Origin: Saccoglossus kowalevskii
Taxonomy: Eukaryota > Hemichordata > Enteropneusta > Harrimaniidae
Reading direction: 5' to 3'
DNA length: 14,844 bases
NCBI RefSeq assembly: GCF_000003605.2
Contig: NW_003140878.1
Coordinates: 1-14,844, forward strand
Numbering within the stretch: position 1 is the stretch's first letter; every line of letters starts with the position of its first letter. The position numbers were made by a program, and so were the translations under genes. This document shows, in pieces, positions 1 to 8,292 of the stretch. The notes beneath the pieces were generated by a model. The model had not been told where the DNA came from. It did not search any database and saw only the letters and a program-made list of their open reading frames with translations.

Positions 1-13
1 TCTGTGATGAAAC

Positions 14-134
14 AAAACTAAACAACAATCTACCAGCTGGTTTTGTCAATGGGTCTCCCATGCAAGTACTAACCACGCCCGATTGAGCTTAACTTTAGAC
101 ATCGGTCCATCAGCTAACTACAATGCTGCACGAC
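14..134 (-). pseudogene. 5S rRNA-derived segment, monomer 1
   Basis: Read on the minus strand, this copy has the 5S internal promoter region: AAGC, then TCGGGCGTGG, then GTTAGTACTTGCATGGGAG (box C at about 52-74). These match animal 5S rRNA closely, as recalled from memory. The 5' half is barely recognisable. The T-run past the 3' end is only four long here (complement of 14-17). It lacks intact 5S ends, so I infer a relic rather than a working rRNA gene. It might still be transcribed by Pol III, but nothing in the sequence shows that. Confidence 0.72.
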
Positions 135-221
135 TGAATTGAGTTTTACCCGAATTGGCGGCTATTTCATGTTTGTCAATGTTTTAAAATTGATATCGTT
201 TGCACGAATAACATCTTGAAT

Positions 222-234
222 TGACCTTTGACCT
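222..234 (-). promoter_or_regulatory. Perfect DR1 motif (nuclear receptor type), one per monomer
   Basis: The minus strand reads AGGTCAAAGGTCA: two AGGTCA half-sites with a one-base spacer, the consensus DR1 element bound by RXR, HNF4 and COUP-TF type receptors. The same 13 bases occur unchanged in all 17 monomers, starting at 222, 1146, 2067, 2987, 3907, 4831, 5751, 6675, 7595, 8515, 9434, 10358, 11058, 11984, 12909, 13828 and 14629. Motif identity is seen directly; binding is unproven. Two further single AGGTCA half-sites lie in subrepeats 1 and 2 of many monomers. In a young array, conservation alone does not prove function. Confidence 0.5.
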
Positions 235-776
235 CTACATGCTTCGAGAGACAGTACAATAATTTAACGGCAATTTACGAAAGATTTATTCACATTTTCG
301 AACTTCTAACTATGGGGCCCGTTAATATAATATCATAGGTCACATTCCCAACTGAATTTACCAGCTTTGCAATCGCTTTGCACAACTTTGTAAGCAGTTT
401 GTCTTCCATTTTTCAGTTCGCTGTTGAGATAGTATGTATGTATACAGGGTATTTTTTAGACATTTATTTAATGTTTTCAAAATTTAACTGCGGGGTTGGC
501 ATGACAATGACTTAGGTCAAATATACGAGCACTTCCTCCAACTTTTCAATCGTTTTTCACAACTTTGCAAGCTTGTTTTTCAATATTGTACAGTCAGCTC
601 ATGTGACGATCTGCTAATATAGACTGTTTTCTTCTTCTTTTTATTCATTTTTTCGACTTTACAACTGCGGGGTTTGATATGTCAACAACCCAGCTCAAAT
701 ATACAATTACTCCTATCAACTTTGCAATCACATTGCACGGTGTATTAACAGCTTAAAACCACTCTTTGCCGATCGT

Positions 777-797
777 ATCAACAACGTGTTGTTTGAT
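777..797. repeat. Short conserved dyad AACAAC-GT-GTTGTT
   Basis: The core is a perfect inverted repeat with 6-base arms and a 2-base centre. Allowing one bulged base, the arms extend to ATCA-ACAAC and GTTGTTTGAT. It recurs in all 16 monomers long enough to contain it, in both families. It could be a protein-binding site or a small hairpin; its function is unknown. Confidence 0.45.
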
Positions 798-923
798 CAT
801 CAGAGGGGATTTGAAAACTGTTTTGAACTTGAAAAAATACAAAAATGTCCACGACTTTCTAGTATAATGATTGATATCCCAGTAAGAAAGAATGTACGAA
901 AGTTGCCTTTTATCGTTACCATG

Positions 924-1844
924 TCTGTGATGAAACAAAAACTAAACTAAAATCCACCAGCTGGTTTTGTCAATGGGTCGCCCATGCAAGTACTAACCAC
1001 GCCCGATTGAGCTTAATCTTAGACATCGGTCCATCACCTAACTAAACTGCTGCAAGACTAAATTGAGTTTTACCCTAATTGGCGGCTATTTCATGTTTGT
1101 CAATGTTTTAAAATTGATATCGTTTGCACGAGTAACTTCTTGAATTGACCTTTGACCTCTACATGCTTTGAGAGACAGTACGATAATTTAACGGCAATTT
1201 ACGAAAGATTTATTCACATTTTCAAACTTTTAACTATGGGTCCCGTTAATATAATATCATAGGTCACATTCCCAACTCAATCTTCCAACTTTGCAATCGC
1301 TTTGCACAACATTGTAAGCAGTTTGTCTTCCATTTTTCAGTGCGCTGTTGAGATAGTATGTATGTATACAGGGTATTTTTTAGACATTTATTTAATGTTT
1401 TCAAAATGTTAACTGCGGGCTTGGCATGACAATGACTTATGTCAATTATACGAGCACCTCCGCCTATTTTTCAATCGTTTTTAACAACTTTGCAAGCTTG
1501 TTTTTCAACATTGTACAGTCACCTCATATGACGATCTGCTAATATAGACTGTTTTCCTCTTCTTTTTATTCATTTTTCCGACTTTACAACCGCGGGGTTT
1601 GATATGTCAACAACCCAGCTCAAATATACATCTAACAACTTTGCAATCACATTGCACGGTGTATTAACAGTTTAAAGCCACTCTTTGCCGACCGTATCAA
1701 CAACGTGTTGTTTGATCATTACAGGAGATTTGAACAGTTTTTTGATCTTGAAAAAATACTAACATTTCTACGACTTTCTACTATAAAAAGATTGATATCA
1801 CACTAAGAAACAATGCACGAAAATTGCCTTTTATCTTTTCCATG
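924..1844. repeat. Monomer 2, family B, subtype B1
   Basis: Length 921. B1 marks: GGGTCGCCCATG, CACCTAACTAAACTGCTGC, CTTTGAGAGACAG, ACTATGGGTCCCG, CTCAATCTTCC and ATCATTACAGGAG near the right end. Private differences from other B1 copies are TTACCCTAATTGG, CAGTGCGCTG, CTCATATGACG and one extra A in ACTATAAAAAG, which explains 921 instead of 920. Confidence 0.95.
937..1058 (-). pseudogene. 5S rRNA-derived segment, monomer 2
   Basis: 5S-like minus-strand segment in the B1 form. Box C region is TTAGTACTTGCATGGGCGACC: the usual GAGACC is changed to GCGACC, a change shared by all B1 monomers. The AAGC and TCGGGCGTGG blocks are kept. At the expected 3' end the minus strand runs GGATTTTAG, followed by a second run, GTTTTTG (complement of 937-941), both possible Pol III stops. 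The 5' half is eroded. Confidence 0.7.
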
Positions 1845-2764
1845 TCTGTGATGAAACAAAAACTAAACAACAATCTACCAGCTGGTTTTGTCAATGGGTC
1901 TCCCATGCAAGTACTAACCACGCCCGATTGAGCTTAACGTTAGACATCGGTCCATCAGCTAACTACAATGCTGCACGACTAAATTGAGTTTTACCCGAAT
2001 TGGCGGCTATTTCATGTTTGTCAATGTTTTAAAATTGATATCGTTTGCACGAATAACTTCTTGAATTGACCTTTGACCTCTACATGCTTCGAGAGACAGT
2101 ACAATAATTTAACGGCAATTTACGAAAGATTTATTCACATTTTCGAACTTCTAACTATGGGGCCCGTTAATATAATATCATAGGTCACATTCCCAACTGA
2201 ATTTACCAGCTTTGCAATCGCTTTGCACAACTTTGTAAGCAGTTTGTCTTCCATTTTTCAGTTCGCTGTTGAGATTGTCTGCATGTATACGGGGCATTTT
2301 TTAAACATTTAGTTAATGTTTTCAAAATTTAACTGCGGGGTTGGAATGACAATGACTTAGGTCAAATATACGAGCACTTCCTCCAACTTTTCAATCGTTT
2401 TTCACAACTTTGCAAGCTTGTTTTTCAATATTGTACAGTCACCTCATGTGACGATCTGCTAATATAGACTGTTTTCTTCTTCTTTTTATTCATTTTTCCG
2501 ACTTTACAACTGCGGGGTTTGATATGTCAACAACCCAGCTCAAATATACATCTAACAACTTTGCAATCACATTGCACGGTGTATTAACAGTTTAAAGCCA
2601 CTCTTTGCCGACCGTATCAACAACGTGTTGTTTGATCATCAGAGAGAATTTGAAAACTTTTTTGAACTTGAAAAAATACAAAAGTGTCCACGACTTTCTA
2701 CTATAAATGATTGATATCCCAGTAAGAAAGAATGTACGAAAGTTGCCTTTTTATCGTTACCATG
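1845..2764. repeat. Monomer 3, family A, subtype A2
   Basis: Length 920. The first half is family A. From about 2274 it has GATTGTCTGCATGTATACGG and ATTTAGTTAATG, unlike A1. Around 2543-2600 it carries the family-B form CATCTAACAAC and AGTTTAAAGCC, so it looks mosaic. The right end is family A (ATCATCAGAGAG). It is almost the same as monomer 9. Confidence 0.95.
1858..1979 (-). pseudogene. 5S rRNA-derived segment, monomer 3
   Basis: Minus-strand 5S-like segment with box C at 1897-1919 in its best form (GTTAGTACTTGCATGGGAG, then ACC), preceded by TCGGGCGTGG and AAGC. A T5 run (complement of 1858-1862) follows the 3' end after GTAGATTGTTGTTTAG. A private change, AACG for AACC, lies upstream of box A. 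Confidence 0.72.
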
Positions 2765-3684
2765 TCTGTGATGAAACAAAAACTAAACAAAAATCCACCA
2801 GCTGGTTTTGTCAATGGGTCTCCCATGCAAGTACTAACCACGCCCGATTGAGCTTAACCTTAGACATCGGTCCATCAGCTAACTACACTGCTGCACGACT
2901 AAATTGAGTTTTACTCGAATTGGCGGCTATTTCATGTTTGCCAATGTTTTAAAATTGATATTGTTTGCACGAGTAACTTCTTGAATTGACCTTTGACCTC
3001 TACATGCTTCGAGAGGCAGTACGATAATTTAACGGCAATTTACGAAAAAAAATATTCACATTTTCGAACTTCTAACTATGGATCCCGTAAATATAATATC
3101 ATAGGTCACATTTCCAACTGAATCTTCCAACTTTGCACTCGCTTTGCACAACATTGTAAGCAGTTTGTCTTCCATTTTTCAGTTCGCTGTTGAGATAGTA
3201 TGCATGTATACAGGGTATTTTTAGACATTTATTTAATGTTTTCAAAATTTTAACTGCGGGCTTGGCATGACAATGACTTATGTCAATTATACGAGCACCT
3301 CCGCCTATTTTTCAATCGTTTTTAACAACTTTGCAAGCTTGTTTTTCAACATTGTACAGTCACCTCATGTGACGATCTGCTAATATAGACTGTTTTCCTC
3401 TTCTTTTTATTCATTTTTCCGACTTTACAACCGCGGGGTTTGATATGTCAACAACCCAGCTCAAATATACATCTAACAACTTTGCAATCACATTGCACGG
3501 TGTATTAACAGTTTAAAGCCACTCTTTGCCGACCGTATCAACAACGTGTTGTTTGATCATTACAGGAGATTTGAACAGTTTTTTGATCTTGAAAAAATAC
3601 TAACATTTCTACGACTTTCTACTATAAAAGATTGATATCACACTAAGAAACAATGCACGAAAATTGCCTTTTATCTTTTCCATG
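2765..3684. repeat. Monomer 4, family B, subtype B2
   Basis: Length 920. B2 marks: CTACACTGCTGC, TTTTACTCG, GATATTGTTTGC, GAGAGGCAG, ATGGATCCCGTAAAT, GCACTCGC and an A-run of eight before ATATTCAC (seven in monomer 10). From about 3285 it follows B1 (TCAATTATACGAGC, CACCTCCGCC) to a family-B right end. Confidence 0.95.
2778..2899 (-). pseudogene. 5S rRNA-derived segment, monomer 4 (reference copy)
   Basis: Best copy for comparison. On the minus strand the order is GACCGATG, GGTTAAGC (box A start), TCGGGCGTGG (intermediate element region), then GTTAGTACTTGCATGGGAG of box C (2817-2839). Over the 43 bases from box A to the end of box C I count about 35 matches to human 5S rRNA recalled from memory; box C itself differs at one base. 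Downstream GACC, an ACC-AGCTG-GTGGA stretch falls where 5S has ACCGGGTGCTGTAGG, followed directly by TTTTT and, after GTTTAG, a second TTTTT. So promoter, spacing and terminator position all fit 5S. The first 45 or so bases of 5S are poorly matched, so the rRNA fold is probably lost. Confidence 0.78.
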
Positions 3685-4608
3685 TCTGTGATGAAACAAA
3701 AACTAAACAACAATCTACCAGCTGGTTTTGTCAATGGGTCTCCCATGCAAGTACTAACCACGCCCGATTGAGCTTAACCTTAGACATCGGTCCATCAGCT
3801 AACTACAATGCTGCACGACTAAATTGAGTTTTACCCGAATTGGCGGCTATTTCATGTTTGTCAATGTTTTAAAATTGATATCGTTTGCACGAATAACTTC
3901 TTGAATTGACCTTTGACCTCTACATGCTTCGAGAGACAGTACAATAATTTAACGGCAATTTACGAAAGATTTATTCACATTTTCGAACTTCTAACTATGG
4001 GGCCCGTTAATATAATATCATAGGTCACATTCCCAACTGAATTTACCAGCTTTGCAATCGCTTTGCACAACTTTGTAAGCAGTTTGTCTTCCATTTTTCA
4101 GTTCGCTGTTGAGATAGTATGTATGTATACAGGGTATTTTTTAGACATTTATTTAATGTTTTCAAAATTTAACTGCGGGGTTGGCATGACAATGACTTAG
4201 GTCAAATATACGAGCACTTCCTCCAACTTTTCAATCGTTTTTCACAACTTTGCAAGCTTGTTTTTCAATATTGTACAGTCAGCTCATGTGACGATCTGCT
4301 AATATAGACTGTTTTCTTCTTCTTTTTATTCATTTTTTCGACTTTACAACTGCGGGGTTTGATATGTCAACAACCCAGCTCAAATATACAATTACTCCTA
4401 TCAACTTTGCAATCACATTGCACGGTGTATTAACAGCTTAAAACCACTCTTTGCCGACCGTATCAACAACGTGTTGTTTGATCATCAGAGGGGATTTGAA
4501 AACTGTTTTGAACTTGAAAAAATACAAAAATGTCCACGACTTTCTAGTATAATGATTGATATCCCAGTAAGAAAGAATGTACGAAAGTTGCCTTTTATCG
4601 TTACCATG
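3685..4608. repeat. Monomer 5, family A, subtype A1
   Basis: Length 924, a close copy of monomer 1. It differs by the full five-A run, AACC instead of AACT after AGCTT, ATAACTTC instead of ATAACATC, GACTAAATTG instead of GACTGAATTG, and GACCGTATC instead of GATCGTATC. It begins the extra A1-B1 dimer that breaks the tetramer rhythm. Confidence 0.95.
3698..3819 (-). pseudogene. 5S rRNA-derived segment, monomer 5
   Basis: Same as the monomer 3 copy in its core: AAGC, TCGGGCGTGG and a box C with one mismatch to the animal form. The 3' flank is the A-type GTAGATTGTTGTTTAG, so the first T-run is broken and the only run of five is the complement of 3698-3702. The 5' half is eroded. Confidence 0.72.
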
Positions 4609-5528
4609 TCTGTGATGAAACAAAAACTAAACTAAAATCCACCAGCTGGTTTTGTCAATGGGTCGCCCATGCAAGTACTAACCACGCCCGATTGAGCTTA
4701 ATCTTAGACATCGGTCCATCACCTAACTAAACTGCTGCAAGACTAAATTGAGTTTTACCCGAATTGGCGGCTATTTCATGTTTGTCAATGTTTTAAAATT
4801 GATATCGTTTGCACGAGTAACTTCTTGAATTGACCTTTGACCTCTACATGCTTTGAGAGACAGTACGATAATTTAACGGCAATTTACGAAAGATTTATTC
4901 ACATTTTCAAACTTTTAACTATGGGTCCCGTTAATATAATATCATAGGTCACATTCCCAACTCAATCTTCCAACTTTGCAATCGCTTTGCACAACATTGT
5001 AAGCAGTTTGTCTTCCAATTTTCAGTTCGCTGTTGAGATAGTATGTATGTATACAGGGTATTTTTTAGACATTTATTTAATGTTTTCAAAATGTTAACTG
5101 CGGGCTTGGCATGACAATGACTTATGTCAATTATACGAGCACCTCCGCCTATTTTTCAATCGTTTTTAACAACTTTGCAAGCTTGTTTTTCAACATTGTA
5201 CAGTCACCTCATGTGACGATCTGCTAATATAGACTGTTTTCCTCTTCTTTTTATTCATTTTTCCGACTTTACAACCGCGGGGTTTGATATGTCAACAACC
5301 CAGCTCAAATATACATCTAACAACTTTGCAATCACATTGCACGGTGTATTAACAGTTTAAAGCCACTCTTTGCCGACCGTATCAACAACGTGTTGTTTGA
5401 TCATTACAGGAGATTTGAACAGTTTTTTGATCTTGAAAAAATACTAACATTTCTACGACTTTCTACTATAAAAGATTGATATCACACTAAGAAACAATGC
5501 ACGAAAATTGCCTTTTATCTTTTCCATG
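4609..5528. repeat. Monomer 6, family B, subtype B1
   Basis: Length 920. All B1 marks are present. It has CTTCCAATTTTCAG where monomers 2 and 8 have CTTCCATTTTTCAG; monomer 17 shares this variant, which links the right-edge dimer to this one. Confidence 0.95.
4622..4743 (-). pseudogene. 5S rRNA-derived segment, monomer 6
   Basis: B1 form of the minus-strand 5S relic: box C carries GGGCGACC in place of GGGAGACC, while TTAGTACTTG and TCGGGCGTGG are intact. Possible Pol III stops are a T4 right at the expected 3' end and a T5 (complement of 4622-4626). Confidence 0.7.
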
Positions 5529-5541
5529 TCTGTGATGAAAC

Positions 5542-5663
5542 AAAAACTAAACAACAATCTACCAGCTGGTTTTGTCAATGGGTCTCCCATGCAAGTACTA
5601 ACCACGCCCGATTGAGCTTAACCTTAGACATCGGTCCATCAGCTAACTACAATGCTGCACGAC
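5542..5663 (-). pseudogene. 5S rRNA-derived segment, monomer 7
   Basis: A-type 5S relic on the minus strand: box A start AAGC, TCGGGCGTGG, and box C with the single G-to-C change common to the array. One T5 run lies at the complement of 5542-5546. Only the upstream edge (GACTGAATTG) differs from monomer 5. Confidence 0.72.
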
Positions 5664-5823
5664 TGAATTGAGTTTTACCCGAATTGGCGGCTATTTCATG
5701 TTTGTCAATGTTTTAAAATTGATATCGTTTGCACGAATAACTTCTTGAATTGACCTTTGACCTCTACATGCTTCGAGAGACAGTACAATAATTTAACGGC
5801 AATTTACGAAAGATTTATTCACA
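5647..5823 (+). repeat. Probable internal subrepeat 0 (weakly preserved)
   Basis: ATCG at 5724 and TTTGCACGAATAAC just after it line up with ATCG at 5901 and TTTGCACAAC in subrepeat 1, a spacing of 177-178. The other landmarks of the subrepeat are not visible here, so this is a tentative diverged fourth copy. The left boundary is arbitrary and overlaps the end of the 5S-like segment. The DR1 motif falls inside it. Confidence 0.4.
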
Positions 5824-6002
5824 TTTTCGAACTTCTAACTATGGGGCCCGTTAATATAATATCATAGGTCACATTCCCAACTGAATTTACCAGCTTTGCA
5901 ATCGCTTTGCACAACTTTGTAAGCAGTTTGTCTTCCATTTTTCAGTTCGCTGTTGAGATAGTATGTATGTATACAGGGTATTTTTTAGACATTTATTTAA
6001 TG
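5824..6002 (+). repeat. Internal subrepeat 1 (about 177 bp)
   Basis: First of three clear diverged subrepeats inside the monomer. Landmarks: TTTTC at 5824, AACTATGGGG at 5837, AGGTCA at 5866, and GCAATCGCTTTGCACAAC with its first C at 5899. Each landmark has a partner about 177 bases later in subrepeat 2. Confidence 0.7.
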
Positions 6003-6178
6003 TTTTCAAAATTTAACTGCGGGGTTGGCATGACAATGACTTAGGTCAAATATACGAGCACTTCCTCCAACTTTTCAATCGTTTTTCACAACTTTGCAAG
6101 CTTGTTTTTCAATATTGTACAGTCAGCTCATGTGACGATCTGCTAATATAGACTGTTTTCTTCTTCTTTTTATTCATT
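6003..6178 (+). repeat. Internal subrepeat 2 (about 177 bp)
   Basis: Landmarks: TTTTC at 6003, AACTGCGGGG at 6015, AGGTCAAATATAC at 6043, and TTTTCAATCG with its C at 6076. Offsets from subrepeat 1 are 179, 178, 177 and 177. The ACTGCGGGGTT and CAAATATAC stretches are shared with subrepeat 3. Confidence 0.72.
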
Positions 6179-6355
6179 TTTTCGACTTTACAACTGCGGG
6201 GTTTGATATGTCAACAACCCAGCTCAAATATACAATTACTCCTATCAACTTTCCAATCACATTGCACGGTGTATTAACAGCTTAAAACCACTCTTTGCCG
6301 ACCGTATCAACAACGTGTTGTTTGATCATCAGAGGGGATTTGAAAACTGTTTTGA
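6179..6355 (+). repeat. Internal subrepeat 3 (about 177 bp)
   Basis: Landmarks: TTTTC at 6179, AACTGCGGGG at 6192, AGCTCAAATATAC at 6221, and CCAATCACATTGCAC with its C at 6254. Offsets from subrepeat 2 are 176, 177, 178 and 178. The right boundary is set only by the period; similarity fades after about 6290. The three copies are far more different from each other than monomers are, so they predate the monomer array. Confidence 0.65.
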
Positions 6356-6452
6356 ACTTGAAAAAATACAAAAGTGTCCACGACTTTCTAGTATAATGAT
6401 TGATATCCCAGTAAGAAAGAATGTACGAAAGTTGCCTTTTATCGTTACCATG

Positions 6453-7372
6453 TCTGTGATGAAACAAAAACTAAACTAAAATCCACCAGCTGGTTTTGTC
6501 AATGGGTCGCCCATGCAAGTACTAACCACGCCCGATTGAGCTTAATCTTAGACATCGGTCCATCACCTAACTAAACTGCTGCAAGACTAAATTGAGTTTT
6601 ACCCGAATTGGCGGCTATTTCATGTTTGTCAATGTTTTAAAATTGATATCGTTTGCACGAGTAACTTCTTGAATTGACCTTTGACCTCTACATGCTTTGA
6701 GAGACAGTACGATAATTTAACGGCAATTTACGAAAGATTTATTCACATTTTCAAACTTTTAACTATGGGTCCCGTTAATATAATATCATAGGTCACATTC
6801 CCAACTCAATCTTCCAACTTTGCAATCGCTTTGCACAACATTGTAAGCAGTTTGTCTTCCATTTTTCAGTTCGCTGTTGAGATAGTATGTATGTATACAG
6901 GGTATTTTTTAGACATTTATTTAATGTTTTCAAAATGTTAACTGCGGGCTTGGCATGACAATGACTTATGTCAATTATACGAGCACCTCCGCCTATTTTT
7001 CAATCGTTTTTAACAACTTTGCAAGCTTGTTTTTCAACATTGTACAGTCACCTCATGTGACGATCTGCTAATATAGACTGTTTTCCTCTTCTTTTTATTC
7101 ATTTTTCCGACTTTACAACCGCGGGGTTTGATATGTCAACAACCCAGCTCAAATATACATCTAACAACTTTGCAATCACATTGCACGGTGTATTAACAGT
7201 TTAAAGCCACTCTTTGCCGACCGTATCAACAACGTGTTGTTTGATCATTACAGGAGATTTGAACAGTTTTTTGATCTTGAAAAAATACTAACATTTCTAC
7301 GACTTTCTACTATAAAAGATTGATATCACACTAAGAAACAATGCACGAAAATTGCCTTTTATCTTTTCCATG
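6453..7372. repeat. Monomer 8, family B, subtype B1
   Basis: Length 920. A clean B1 copy without the private changes of monomer 2 or the CCAATTTTC variant of monomers 6 and 17. Confidence 0.95.
6466..6587 (-). pseudogene. 5S rRNA-derived segment, monomer 8
   Basis: B1-type 5S relic with GGGCGACC in box C and an intact TCGGGCGTGG block; T4 at the 3' end and T5 at the complement of 6466-6470. No private change noticed. Confidence 0.7.
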
Positions 7373-8292
7373 TCTGTGATGAAACAAAATCTAAACAACA
7401 ATCTACCAGCTGGTTTTGTCAATGGGTCTCCCATGCAAGTTCTAACCACGCCCGATTGAGCTTAACCTTAGACATCGGTCCATCAGCTAACTACAATGCT
7501 GCACGACTAAATTGAGTTTTACCCGAATTGGCGGCTATTTCATGTTTGTCAATGTTTTAAAATTGATATCGTTTGCACGAATAACTTCTTGAATTGACCT
7601 TTGACCTCTACATGCTTCGAGAGACAGTACAATAATTTAACGGCAATTTACGAAAGATTTATTCACATTTTCGAACTTCTAACTATGGGGCCCGTTAATA
7701 TAATATCATAGGTCACATTCCCAACTGAATTTACCAGCTTTGCAATCGCTTTGCACAACTTTGTAAGCAGTTTGTCTTCCATTTTTCAGTTCGCTGTTGA
7801 GATTGTCTGCATGTATACGGGGCATTTTTTAAACATTTAGTTAATGTTTTCAAAATTTAACTGCGGGGTTGGCATGACAATGACTTAGGTCAAATATACG
7901 AGCACTTCCCCCAACTTTTCAATCGTTTTTCACAACTTTGCAAGCTTGTTTTTCAATATTGTACAGTCACCTCATGTGACGATCTGCTAATATAGACTGT
8001 TTTCTTCTTCTTTTTATTCATTTTTCCGACTTTACAACTGCGGGGTTTGATATGTCAACAACCCAGCTCAAATATACATCTAACAACTTTGCAATCACAT
8101 TGCACGGTGTATTAACAGTTTAAAGCCACTCTTTGCCGACCGTATCAACAACGTGTTGTTTGATCATCAGAGGGAATTTGAAAACTTTTTTGAACTTGAA
8201 AAAATACAAAAGTGTCCACGACTTTCTACTATAAATGATTGATATCCCAGTAAGAAAGAATGTACGAAAGTTGCCTTTTTATCGTTACCATG
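7373..8292. repeat. Monomer 9, family A, subtype A2
   Basis: Length 920. Nearly the same as monomer 3, including the B-like patch with CATCTAACAAC and AGTTTAAAGCC. Differences include CAAAATCTAAAC at the start, CAAGTTCTAACC, CTTCCCCCAAC and CAGAGGGAATTTG. Confidence 0.95.
7386..7507 (-). pseudogene. 5S rRNA-derived segment, monomer 9
   Basis: A-type 5S relic whose box C has an added change: the minus strand reads GTTAGAACTTGCATGGGAG instead of GTTAGTACTTG. The flanking T-run is only four (complement of 7386-7389). Both changes should weaken a Pol III gene if one existed. Confidence 0.7.

Larger units (their letters stand above)
1..923. repeat. Monomer 1, family A, subtype A1
   Basis: Length 923. 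Family A marks: CTACAATGCTGC, GGGGCCCGTTAATAT, AATTTACCAGC and ATCATCAGAGGGG near the right end. A1 marks: AATTACTCCTATCAAC and AGCTTAAAACC. It has one A fewer in the early A-run, and GATCGTATC near 772, a variant shared with monomer 16 only. Outside the 5S-like segment at the left, the monomer is noncoding spacer with the internal 177-bp subrepeats. Confidence 0.95.
5529..6452. repeat. Monomer 7, family A, subtype A1
   Basis: Length 924. A1 throughout, with private CAACTTTCCAATC near 6246 and AAAAGTGTCC near 6370 (the second shared with A2). It starts the second full tetramer A1-B1-A2-B2 (5529-9211). I used it as the reference for the internal subrepeats. Confidence 0.95.

Noticed and set aside
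753-938. A 61-codon minus-strand open frame, also at 4438-4623, 6282-6467 and 14236-14421
   Set aside because: It recurs only because A1 monomers recur. It is absent as an intact frame from A2, A3 and B copies, is low in complexity (many F and K from AT-rich DNA), and runs into the 5S-like segment.
2778-2899. Functional 5S rRNA gene
   Set aside because: The 5' half does not match 5S and the ends that form helix I are not recognisable, so an intact rRNA cannot be claimed.
2707-2907. A 66-codon plus-strand open frame, also at 8235-8435 and 11704-11904
   Set aside because: It runs antisense across the 5S-derived segment and crosses the monomer join, and is closed in the other 13 monomers by small indels. 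There is no sign of coding constraint.
6179-6201. CENP-B box (TTCG....A..CGGG)
   Set aside because: TTCG and CGGG occur together here, but 12 bases separate them rather than the required 7.
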